Positions 31,050 through 38,992 of a stretch of 64,000 nt of DNA are shown piece after piece (position 1 is the stretch's first letter; each line of letters begins with the position of its first letter). A model generated the notes under the pieces. The model made no database searches and was not told the origin of the DNA. It was given only the letters and a program-made list of their open reading frames with translations. Source of the DNA: Planctomycetota bacterium. GTDB taxonomy: Bacteria; Planctomycetota; UBA1135; UBA2386. Location: contig JANQJF010000087.1 in assembly GCA_028281765.1 (NCBI GenBank), positions 202,436 through 266,435 of the forward strand, in the 5' to 3' direction. The position numbers were made by a program, and so were the translations under genes.

Positions 31050-31532
31050 TTAGGACTGCTGCTCTTCGTCGCTCTCGGTCGACGTGTCGGCGCTGTCTGA
31101 TGCCTGCTCGTGAATCGCGGTGACGCGGCGCATGTCGACCTCTTGGTCGCCGACGCGCAGGCGCACGTCGCCTTCCTCGGTTACGAACACCGAGTCGACT
31201 TTGCCTTCCATCTCGACGCCGTCGTCACTCACATATTCGACGTTCTTGCCGAGCAGCGAGCTGCCTTCACTCAGGCCCTGCAAGCGAGCGAGAAGACCCT
31301 GGAAGTCCAGAAGCTGGAGCATGTTCTCGTTCAGCTCCTGCTGTTGCTCGATGCTCGAGTAGCTCGCCATCTGCTCCGTGAAGGACGCGCTGTCGACCGG
31401 GTCGAGCGGGGTCTGCGTCTTCATCTCCGCGACGAGCAAGCTCAAGAACGGGTTGTCCCCGAAGTTGGCTTCATTCGTGGACAGGACTCCCGTGCCGGGA
31501 GTGTTGAGACCGTCGATTGCCTTCGTTTCCAT
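31050..31532 (-). CDS. flgD: Hook-assembly scaffold FlgD
   Basis: 160 residues. The conserved N-terminal part NPFLSLLVAEMKTQTPLDPVDSASFTEQMASYSSIEQQQ is the export and capping segment. The C-terminal Ig/tudor-like domain is short (GKNVEYVSDDGVEMEGKVDSVFVTEEGDVRLRVGDQEV), and the tail is acidic and Ser/Thr-rich. FlgD caps the growing hook. It is a small member of the family. Confidence 0.93.
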   Translation of the reverse strand: METKAIDGLNTPGTGVLSTNEANFGDNPFLSLLVAEMKTQTPLDPVDSASFTEQMASYSSIEQQQELNENMLQLLDFQGLLARLQGLSEGSSLLGKNVEYVSDDGVEMEGKVDSVFVTEEGDVRLRVGDQEVDMRRVTAIHEQASDSADTSTESDEEQQS

Positions 31533-31544
31533 GATTCGTTGTGC

Positions 31545-32603
31545 TCAGATCCAGAAGTCGAGTCCGTCCGCGGTGATGAATCCGCGCGGGGCGAACTCCA
31601 TCGGACGGGTTTGTTCGGTTTCGTCGCCGGCGCTCGGGCCGTCGTTGTGCTGGTTGCGCGCGTCGCGGTTCGCGTCGTCGCTGCCTTCCGCCTGCGGATC
31701 ACGCGAGCGGATGTCGGTGTCGGTCACGGTCAGCCCCTGCGCTTCGAGGTGCTGGCGCAGCTCGGCGATGTGCTTCTGCATCATGACCGCGACCTCGGGC
31801 CGTTCCGCGACGACCGAGAGACGCAGCGAGTCGCCTTCGACGACCATGCGCATCTCGAGCTCGCCGAGCTGCGGCGGGTCGACGAGCACGCGCATCTCGC
31901 CGCCGTCCGGCATCAGCCGCATCGCGATTTGGCGGAAGATCGAGTCGCGCGCATCTTCGGCCATGCGCAGCGTCGCGGCGTTGAGCGAGCGGTAGCCCGT
32001 CGTCGCGGCTGGTGCAGAAGCCTTCTCGGTGGCACCGACCGCGTTGCGCGTCGCCGGGATCGCGTCTGCTCCGGTCGCCGTCGCCGTCTGTGGGGCAGCT
32101 TGACCCGGTGCCGTCACCGCAAAGGTCGTGGCTTGGCCCTTCGACTGTGCGGCCGCGGCCTCGGCATCGGCCAGGTGGGCGAGAGTGGGTTGAAGTGACG
32201 AAGGCGAAGTTCCAGCTCCTTTGCCTGCGATTTCTCGACTCGCTGGAACCCCGCCCTCGTGAGTGCGATCGGAGTCGGTCAGCTCGACCGCGCGTCGCGG
32301 CGCGTCGGTGACCGTCGAAAGTTGCGACGACTCTTCGTCGCCTTCCGGCTGACCCTGCCGAACCTCTTCGGGCTGCGGCGGTTGCTCGGCAGTCGGCGGA
32401 GCCTCCGCCTGCGTCGGCGCTTCGGTCGTCTCACCGGAACGCTGCGATGCGGAAGGCTCGTTGTCACGGTCGTTGCGTTGCGCCGACTGGAGCTCTCTCT
32501 GGAACTCGGTCGGGGCACCCTCGCGATCGCCCGCGAAGTTCGCCGACGGCACGCTCATGGGGTCGAATTCGACACGTCCGAATTGGGTGATGTTGACTGC
32601 CAC
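31545..32603 (-). CDS. fliK: Hook-length control protein FliK
   Basis: 352 residues starting GTG at 32603. A disordered Gln/Glu/Pro-rich middle (about 40-200) separates a short N-terminus from the C-terminal Flg_hook domain (MRLMPDGGEMRVLVDPPQLGELEMRMVVEGDSLRLSVVAE...MMQKHIAELRQHLEAQGL). FliK measures hook length and signals FlhB to switch substrates. It is the first gene of the hook operon; a sigma-54-like promoter ends about 30 bases upstream. Confidence 0.9.
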   Translation of the reverse strand: MAVNITQFGRVEFDPMSVPSANFAGDREGAPTEFQRELQSAQRNDRDNEPSASQRSGETTEAPTQAEAPPTAEQPPQPEEVRQGQPEGDEESSQLSTVTDAPRRAVELTDSDRTHEGGVPASREIAGKGAGTSPSSLQPTLAHLADAEAAAAQSKGQATTFAVTAPGQAAPQTATATGADAIPATRNAVGATEKASAPAATTGYRSLNAATLRMAEDARDSIFRQIAMRLMPDGGEMRVLVDPPQLGELEMRMVVEGDSLRLSVVAERPEVAVMMQKHIAELRQHLEAQGLTVTDTDIRSRDPQAEGSDDANRDARNQHNDGPSAGDETEQTRPMEFAPRGFITADGLDFWI

Positions 32604-32633
32604 GATGGGTCTCTGACTCTCCGGAGGACAGAG

Positions 32634-32649
32634 AGCACATCGCGTGCCA
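32634..32649 (-). promoter_or_regulatory. Candidate sigma-54 promoter of the fliK-flg operon
   Basis: TGGCACGCGATGTGCT on the minus strand matches the -24/-12 consensus TGGCACG-N4-TTGCW at 14 informative or spaced positions, with one mismatch (GTGC for TTGC) and correct GG-to-GC spacing. Predicted transcription begins near 32623, leaving a leader of about 20 bases to the fliK GTG. Confidence 0.5.
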
Positions 32650-32782
32650 TTCCGACGAGAACTCGATGGAGGCCCATGCCATCGGTGATTTGCGATTCGT
32701 AGCGTGGAACGAGCGCCGTGCGCCGGCAGGATGTGCCGGGCGCGGGCCTGGCAGGAATTGCCGGGTCGGCAGGTCTTTCCGA

Positions 32783-32810
32783 TCAGGTTTTGGCGCGAAA
32801 TCGCCGAAAG
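32783..32810 (+). promoter_or_regulatory. Candidate sigma-28 (FliA) promoter of flgM
   Basis: TCAGGTTT, 12 bases, then GCCGAAAG resembles the FliA consensus TAAAGTTT-N11-GCCGATAA (6 of 8 in each half). It lies about 85 bases before the flgM ATG. Both a FliA gene and flgM are in the window, which fits, but the spacer is one base long. Confidence 0.35.
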
Positions 32811-32894
32811 AAACTACGGAACGACTCAAGCCCAGCGAGGTCGTGCCGATCATCGTCTTGCAGTCATCGCCAACTGCGAAAGCGAGACACACAC

Positions 32895-33194
32895 ATGGAC
32901 ATCGGAAAGATCCAAGGCCTTGGCAACGTCGGACGCGACCACACACCGCGTTCGAAGGGTGTCGAAGGCGGCCGCGGTCAGAGCGGCACACGCGCCGTCG
33001 GAGGCGACGTCGCGAACATCAGTGACAGCGGTCGCTCGACCTTCGACAAGGTTCAGGCCCTCACGGAGAAGCTCCAGGCCGCCGCGCCCGATCGCGCCGA
33101 CCTGATTGCGGATGCGAAGGCCCGCCTCGAGTCGGGAGAGCTCGACGATCCGGTCGTGTATCGGTCGGTCGCCGAGAAGCTGCTCGGCGAGTAG
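32895..33194 (+). CDS. flgM: Anti-sigma-28 factor FlgM
   Basis: 99 residues from ATG 32895. An unstructured Gly-rich N-terminus is followed by the FlgM-like part: VANISDSGRSTFDKVQALTEKLQAAAPDRADLIADAKARLESGELD and SVAEKLLGE. FlgM binds FliA until the hook is finished and is then exported. It is divergent from the hook operon and ends at a strong hairpin. The upstream in-frame extension to 32718 lacks coding character. Confidence 0.85.
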   Translation: MDIGKIQGLGNVGRDHTPRSKGVEGGRGQSGTRAVGGDVANISDSGRSTFDKVQALTEKLQAAAPDRADLIADAKARLESGELDDPVVYRSVAEKLLGE

Positions 33195-33214
33195 GACCGA
33201 CACGCTACTGATTG

Positions 33215-33247
33215 CGGCCGCGAGCGCGAGTTCGCGGCCGTTTGTCG
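33215..33247 (+). terminator. Intrinsic terminator after flgM
   Basis: A perfect 9-bp GC-rich stem, CGGCCGCGA (33215-33223) with TCGCGGCCG (33232-33240), has an 8-base loop and is followed by TTTGTCGTT. It lies 20 bases after the flgM stop. The T-run is short, but the stem is strong. Confidence 0.65.
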
Positions 33248-33359
33248 TTAACGACCCGCGACGCCGCCGTTCTGGCTTTTCCTGTCACGGCGCCTGCGAC
33301 CCCGGCTCTTCCGCACAGGTCCGTTCCCCCTCGGTTCACTGCGTTAGGCTGTGTTGCGG

Positions 33360-36300
33360 ATGAAGATTCCAGTGTCTCTCGAGTGGTGCGTCCTCGTCGT
33401 CTGCGTGCCGGCAGCTGCGCAGGACTCTGCCCAGGATCCGTCGCCGCGGCTCCAAGAACTTCGCGAGCAGCTCGGCGCTGCGAAATCGGTCGGCGAGATC
33501 CACGCCGTGTTGGCGCGAACGCTCGAGTTCATTCGGTCGGTCGATGCGAAGGAACTCGAGTCGACCGGGGCGCAGTCCCATCTGTTCGAGATCGTCAAGG
33601 TCGCGATCAGCCGAGGCGCGCCCGCGGGTCGGGGACTCGCGGAGGCCCTCGTGGCGGCGAAGTCCAAGACCGTGCCCTCCGATTCGAACTCCGCGATCGA
33701 GTCGCGGTTCTTCCTCGCGGTTACTACGTATCAACAGGGTGATGACGAGGTCGCGGTCCGGCTGCTCCAGGGCGTGCTCGACGATCGCCTCGCAAGACCG
33801 AAGGAGCACGCGGAACGGCTGCTACCGACGCGGATGATGCTCGGTGGCGCGCTTGTTCGGGTCAATCAGGCCGAGCGTGCGCTGGAGCAGTTCGAGGCGG
33901 CGTATCGCGAGTCGTCCGAGATCTTCCCGGAGAACCACGAGCACCTCATCGCGATTCGCGTCGAGATGGCCGCGGTCCTGCAGAGACTGAGCCGCTTCCA
34001 GGAAGCCGAGAAGCTGGCGAGCGAGATGCTGGCGCTCCTCGAGGCGCGCGTTCCTCCGAACCATCCCGACATGCTGAGCTGCCTCCGCGTGCTCGCGGCA
34101 TGCGACGGAACCGCAGGACGATCCGTGTCCGCGGTGGAGCGACTACGGCGCCTCGTCGAGGCGCGCCGTGATTCGGTTCCGCCCGACGACCGGGTGTTGC
34201 TCGAGGATCAGGAGAATCTCGCGACTCAGCTGCATCGGCTCGATCGCTTCGCGGAGTCGCTAGCGCTGTTCGAGAACATCGCGGAACAGCGCAGCAAGAC
34301 GTTGCCCGCTTCGCATCAGTCCGTGCTCGAAGCGCGCGTCGGGATCGCGCGTGCCTACGCCGAGCTCGGCAGCTGGGACGAGACGCTCGAGATCCTGGAA
34401 GACGTTCACGCGATCGCGGTCGAAGGGCGATCCGAGCAGGATCAGCTCGTCGACAGCATCCGACTGCAGCTCGCCTGGATACGGAAGCGAACGGGCAACC
34501 TCGACGGTGCGCGTGAGCTCTTCGAGGCCATGCTCGCGGCGCAAGAGAGCGTCGATCCCGAGTCGCTCCGAGCGCATCGTGCGCGTGCGCACCTCGCCGA
34601 GTTCCTCTACGAGAACGGTGGCAACATCCAGAACGCGCTCGCGATGACGACGCGTGCCGTCGAGGGGTTTGCAGCGCTCGGCCACGCGTCGACGACGATC
34701 GGCCGCGATCTGCGCAACAAGGAGGCGAACCTCCACTATCGGGTCGGCAACCACGAGCGCTCGATCGAGCTCAATAAGCAGCTGATCGAAGAGATGACGT
34801 CAGTGATGCCTGCCGATCACGCGGACATCCACATGCTCCGCAACGATCTCATCGGGCCGCTCATGGCGCTCGGTCGAATCGACGAGGCGTTCGAGCACTC
34901 GAAGATCGCTCTCGAAGCGGTGCAGCGGCTGCTACCGCCGGAGCACCTCAACGTCCTGCGGGTGAAGAACAATCACTCCACGATCTGCCTCGCGCTCGGC
35001 GACTACGCGCGGGCGCGTACGATCCAGGAGGAGCTCGTCGAGATCCACGCGCGGATTCTTCCCGAGGGGCATCGCGACCGTCAGCACGCGCTGCAGAACC
35101 TGCAGCGCATCAAGAGCGTCCTCGGCGATGTCGAAGGAGCGCGCGCGCTCGCCGAGCGAATCCTGCAGGTTCGCGAGGCGACCCACGATCCGTCCCACAT
35201 CAGCCTCATCGCCGCGCGCACCAACCTCGCTTCCCTGCTGACTCGTCAGGGGGAGCGGGAGCGGGCATCCGAGCTGCGTCGCCAGGTTCTCGACGGAGTT
35301 CGCGCAGCCTACGACGAGGATCATCCGCTGCGAATTCGATTGTTCCTGGCGTGCGCGGACGAACTCGACAAAGAGCAGCTCGAGGGTTTCCTCGAGTCGC
35401 TGATCGAACACCGGGGAGCCGAACACCCGTTCACGTGCTCGGCGCGATATCGACTGGCCATGTTGCTGCTCCGGAGTCGAGAGCTCGAAGCGGCGCACCG
35501 GCTCTTCGCCGAGAACTACGCTCTGATGAAGGACAACCTCGACAATGATCACGATGCGCGGCAGGACGCCCGCCGGGATCTCCTGGCGTCGAGCTTGCTG
35601 ACGGCGGATTACGAACGAGGCATCGGGCTGTCGGTGGAGATGCTGCGAGTCAGTCGTGGTTTCCTCGCGGGACTTCATCTGGCCCCGCGAGCGGCGGGAG
35701 CGCTCGCGCGGGGCGAGCTGGGCCGAGTGCGGCTGGCCGCCGCAGCGCTGCAAGGGCTGCCGGAGGAGTCGCCGCTGCGTCCTGAGCTCGCCGAAGAGCT
35801 TCTGGTGACAACTCAGTACCTACGAGGTGTCGACGTGCGCGCGGCGCGCCGCGCGAAGTCCGCGGCCGACGCGGACGCAGAGGAAGCGGCCGCGCTCGAA
35901 GCGGGGTTGCAGCGTCTCATCGGCATGCAGCAGCGAGTCGCCAGCTCGCCGGCGCGCGACGACAACGCGTTCTCCGAGATCGTGCGCGGCAAGGAGCAGC
36001 TGCAGCGACGGCTGCTCGAGCTCGCGTCGCGGAATACCTCTGAGCCCGATCCTACGATCGAAGCCATCGCGGCGGGGTTGGGTCCGAAGTCGGCTGCGGT
36101 CGGCTTCACGCGCTACTCCGCGGAGAGTCGGGTCGATGCCATGCTCGCACTCGTGCTCCGGCACGACCGCAGCGTGCGCGTGGTCGATCTCGGACTCGTG
36201 GCAGAGCTCGAAGAGCTCGTGCGCGGTTTCGGTCGTGCGACTTCGAAGCGATTGCGGAAGCTCGTCATCGATCCGATCCTCGGAGGGTTGGACGGCGTCG

Positions 36301-37244
36301 AGGTGCTGCACATCGCGCTGGACGAATCGCTCGAGCTGGTCCCGATCGACGCTCTGCCGATGTCGAACGGAGTCCCGCTGGGCGCTCGCATGTCGATCCG
36401 GCCGGTGTCGTCCCTGTTCGAATTGGCAGCGCCGCACCCGGCCGTCGAGGCGACCGGAGAAACGCTGCTCGCGTTCGGTGGCATCGACTATGAGACATCT
36501 GCCGCAGGCGCTTCGACTTCCGTTGGGGTGCACGTGCCGCAGCCACCTCTGCGTGGTGACTCCGAAGCTTCGGCCAAGTTCGTGCCGCTGCCTGGCACGG
36601 ACGTCGAGGTCCGCGTCGTCGCGGACGCATTCCGTAGTCGATACGAGAACGGCACGGTTCAGCTCTTCACGGGTGAGGCTGCAGACAAGAGCGCGCTGCT
36701 CGAGAACTCTTCGGACGCGACGATTCTGCACTTCGCGACGCACGGCTACTTCGCACCGGAATCGGTGGCGAGTGGCGGTGACGACGTTCCCAGCCGCGAT
36801 CGATTCGCGCAGTTGGAGCAACCCGTGTCGGCACTCTCGCCGCTCGCGCTGTGCGGTCTCGCGCTCTCCGGCGCGAACCGTGGCGCGAACGACGTCGGAG
36901 ACGTGACCGGCATCCTCACGGCCGAGGAGGCGATGTGGCTGGACCTCCGCAAGTGTCGACTCGCCGTCATCTCCGCGTGCGATGCGTCGGTGGGCGTGCG
37001 ACGTGCGGGGCAAGGCCACGCGTCGCTGCGCCGCGCACTGCACGGCGCCGGCGCGCGCTACGTGCTCGCGTCGCTCTGGAAGGTCGACGACGTCACGACC
37101 CGTGAGTTGATGGGTGAGTTCTACCGCCGGCTCTGGGAGGAAGGCGCCGAGCCGCAGCGCGCGCTCTGGGAGGCCAAGATGGCGATCCGTCAGCGTGGCG
37201 CGGACTACCGGGAGTGGGCGGGCTGGACGTTGTCCGGCCGCTGA
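33360..37244 (+). CDS. Exported TPR-CHAT domain protein (caspase-like)
   Basis: 1294 residues from ATG 33360 (a GTG at 33351 is possible). The signal peptide ends near VCVPAAAQ. Residues about 100-830 are helical tetratricopeptide repeats (GGALVRVNQAERALEQFEAAYRE, LGSWDETLEILED). The C-terminal 300 residues are a CHAT domain with a caspase-type dyad: His in LHFATHGYF (about 1124) and Cys in AVISACDAS (about 1206), plus the end motif RRALHGAGARYVLASLWKVDD. It is probably a cysteine peptidase gated by TPR contacts; the substrate is unknown. It converges on a sigma/anti-sigma pair. Confidence 0.9.
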   Translation: MKIPVSLEWCVLVVCVPAAAQDSAQDPSPRLQELREQLGAAKSVGEIHAVLARTLEFIRSVDAKELESTGAQSHLFEIVKVAISRGAPAGRGLAEALVAAKSKTVPSDSNSAIESRFFLAVTTYQQGDDEVAVRLLQGVLDDRLARPKEHAERLLPTRMMLGGALVRVNQAERALEQFEAAYRESSEIFPENHEHLIAIRVEMAAVLQRLSRFQEAEKLASEMLALLEARVPPNHPDMLSCLRVLAACDGTAGRSVSAVERLRRLVEARRDSVPPDDRVLLEDQENLATQLHRLDRFAESLALFENIAEQRSKTLPASHQSVLEARVGIARAYAELGSWDETLEILEDVHAIAVEGRSEQDQLVDSIRLQLAWIRKRTGNLDGARELFEAMLAAQESVDPESLRAHRARAHLAEFLYENGGNIQNALAMTTRAVEGFAALGHASTTIGRDLRNKEANLHYRVGNHERSIELNKQLIEEMTSVMPADHADIHMLRNDLIGPLMALGRIDEAFEHSKIALEAVQRLLPPEHLNVLRVKNNHSTICLALGDYARARTIQEELVEIHARILPEGHRDRQHALQNLQRIKSVLGDVEGARALAERILQVREATHDPSHISLIAARTNLASLLTRQGERERASELRRQVLDGVRAAYDEDHPLRIRLFLACADELDKEQLEGFLESLIEHRGAEHPFTCSARYRLAMLLLRSRELEAAHRLFAENYALMKDNLDNDHDARQDARRDLLASSLLTADYERGIGLSVEMLRVSRGFLAGLHLAPRAAGALARGELGRVRLAAAALQGLPEESPLRPELAEELLVTTQYLRGVDVRAARRAKSAADADAEEAAALEAGLQRLIGMQQRVASSPARDDNAFSEIVRGKEQLQRRLLELASRNTSEPDPTIEAIAAGLGPKSAAVGFTRYSAESRVDAMLALVLRHDRSVRVVDLGLVAELEELVRGFGRATSKRLRKLVIDPILGGLDGVEVLHIALDESLELVPIDALPMSNGVPLGARMSIRPVSSLFELAAPHPAVEATGETLLAFGGIDYETSAAGASTSVGVHVPQPPLRGDSEASAKFVPLPGTDVEVRVVADAFRSRYENGTVQLFTGEAADKSALLENSSDATILHFATHGYFAPESVASGGDDVPSRDRFAQLEQPVSALSPLALCGLALSGANRGANDVGDVTGILTAEEAMWLDLRKCRLAVISACDASVGVRRAGQGHASLRRALHGAGARYVLASLWKVDDVTTRELMGEFYRRLWEEGAEPQRALWEAKMAIRQRGADYREWAGWTLSGR

Positions 37245-37282
37245 TCAGTCTGGCCGCTGATCAGTTTGGCCGCCGATCAGTT
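37235..37282. repeat. Three tandem 16-bp repeats at a convergent gene junction
   Basis: The units CGGCCGCTGATCAGTC, TGGCCGCTGATCAGTT and TGGCCGCCGATCAGTT run head to tail at 37235-37282. The first two contain the palindrome CTGATCAG. The TGATCA core supplies the stop codon of the CHAT gene (TGA, 37242-37244) and, on the other strand, that of the anti-sigma-like gene (37277-37279). Confidence 0.9.
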
Positions 37283-38248
37283 CGCGCTCGCGGTTGCCGT
37301 CCCGACCGAGAAGCCGCGTTCTGCCAGCCACTCGCTGAGCGAAGCCCGTGCTGCGTCGATGCGTTCGGCGGTCGGCTCGAACTCGCCGTCTGGCGAAGTC
37401 GCCAGCTTCGCGTCGATCTCTGCGAGGAGCGCGTCGGTCACCGGCTCGTCGCGAACGCAGAGCATCAGCCAGATCCGCGGATCGTCGAGGTCGCTCGGCA
37501 CATCGAATCCAGGGTGCGCCGCGACGCGGTCCGGGCGGTGGGGGTTGGCGATTACGACCGGCCGGGGCAGGACGTGCGTCTTGCCGGCCGCGAATCGGTT
37601 GTCGGCTTCGCCGAACACGAACACGCCTTCCGGCGCGGGGAAGCGGCGCCGCAGCGTTCCGGTGGTATCGAGCTGGATCACGACGGCCGAGCAGTCGCTC
37701 TCGGCGAGAAAGCGCAGCGTGACGAAGCGTCCGGTCGCGCGGTTCGTGGCCGCGCGAAGGGACTCCTCGGCGCGCTTGCGTTCGGCGTCCTCGACCACCC
37801 GCAGGAACTCTTCGACCGTCCGCGGCTTTACCGCCGGTAGGTTCGGATCGACGCTGCGCATCGCCGATGCCGGAACTCGTCGCGGTTCTGGTACGCCGAT
37901 ACCCTCGGCGTACTCGGCGAGCTCTTCGGTTGGCGGGGTGGGTACGATCGCGAGTCGGATCGACTTCTGCGGCTCGCCGCCGAACCAAGCCCAGGCGGCG
38001 ATGGCCACGATGACGGCGGCTGCGAGTGCGAGCCCGCGGATCGGCAGGCCCGTTCGCGTCGGCTGACGCTGGGTCGCCAGGTATTCACTGACGAGGTCGA
38101 CTTCGAGGAAGTCCTCGAAGGCCGTGGCGAACTCCTCGTCCGTTGCGAGGCGACGCTCGACGTCGAGCCGTGCGGCTTCGTCGAGCTCCCGGTGGGCGTA
38201 TCGAACGATCAGGTCGTGGTCCTGGTCGGTGAGACGGTCCTGGCTCAT
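37277..38248 (-). CDS. Anti-sigma-factor-like membrane protein
   Basis: 323 residues from ATG 38248 with a strong GGAGGAG ribosome site; the longer upstream frame is inside the sigma gene. A cytoplasmic helical part of about 70 residues (HDLIVRYAHRELDEAARLDVERRLATDEEF) resembles the anti-sigma N-terminus but has no zinc motif. One membrane helix (GLALAAAVIVAIAAWAWF) follows, then a roughly 235-residue exported domain of unknown type. Its start overlaps the sigma gene stop (ATGA), the classic layout for a sigma/anti-sigma pair. Confidence 0.78.
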   Translation of the reverse strand: MSQDRLTDQDHDLIVRYAHRELDEAARLDVERRLATDEEFATAFEDFLEVDLVSEYLATQRQPTRTGLPIRGLALAAAVIVAIAAWAWFGGEPQKSIRLAIVPTPPTEELAEYAEGIGVPEPRRVPASAMRSVDPNLPAVKPRTVEEFLRVVEDAERKRAEESLRAATNRATGRFVTLRFLAESDCSAVVIQLDTTGTLRRRFPAPEGVFVFGEADNRFAAGKTHVLPRPVVIANPHRPDRVAAHPGFDVPSDLDDPRIWLMLCVRDEPVTDALLAEIDAKLATSPDGEFEPTAERIDAARASLSEWLAERGFSVGTATASAN

Positions 38249-38838
38249 GAATCTCCTCCTCCGGTCGCGAGTTTGCGACGTAGACACGCTCGGACGAACT
38301 TCGCGGCGCGCGAGATCCACGCTCGCACGACGGTCGTGTTCGCGTCGCGCCGTACGGCGATTTCGCGCGGTTCCAGTCCCTCGAGGTAGCGGTCGCACCA
38401 CGCCGAGCGATGGTCGTCGTTGGGGATGCGGTCGCTGCAATCCTGCACCATGGCGTCGAGTTCTCGCGCGGACGCGTGGACGAGTGGCGAGTCGGGACTG
38501 CCGGCCGCGTGGACGATCTCGTCGAGTGCGGTGACCTGGCGCTGCCGGATCCGCAGGCGAATGAACGCCGTGACCTCGGCACGGCCCCGCCATTCGAGGA
38601 AGGCATTGAGGTTCGAGGTCGGGGCGTGCCCGATCTCGACGGCGTGCAGAACCGACTTGGCGATCTCCTGACGAATCTCCTCGCGGTCGTCTGCCGAGAA
38701 CGAGCGCAAGCGCATCTCGGTCGACCGCCAGGCGCGTTCGACGAGCTCGCCGCGCGCCTCGTCGTCGCCCGCGGAGGCAGCGCTCCACAGGCGAGCGTCT
38801 GCGTCGGTCTGTTTCGGCGGGTGAGTCAAAGTCAGCAC
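38245..38838 (-). CDS. ECF-type RNA polymerase sigma factor
   Basis: 197 residues from GTG 38838. A divergent region 2 (SAGDDEARGELVERAWRSTEMRLRSFSADDREEIRQEI) and region 4 with a helix-turn-helix (YLEGLEPREIAVRRDANTTVVRAWISRAAKFVRACLRRKL) identify a sigma-70 family ECF factor. It is coupled to the anti-sigma-like gene. The pair may control the convergent CHAT gene or another surface-stress regulon. Confidence 0.82.
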   Translation of the reverse strand: MLTLTHPPKQTDADARLWSAASAGDDEARGELVERAWRSTEMRLRSFSADDREEIRQEIAKSVLHAVEIGHAPTSNLNAFLEWRGRAEVTAFIRLRIRQRQVTALDEIVHAAGSPDSPLVHASARELDAMVQDCSDRIPNDDHRSAWCDRYLEGLEPREIAVRRDANTTVVRAWISRAAKFVRACLRRKLATGGGDS

Positions 38839-38992
38839 GGGAGCTTACCTCGCGTCTGGCGCAGGGCCAGATCGGTAGGATCGGGGAACGTCCGCGATCC
38901 GGTCAGAGCGTCGAAGAACCGGCCTGTGACACGAAACCGGCGGAATTCCCCGGTTCGTGCCGTGGCCGATCCGAGCGGATACCCTGCCGTTC

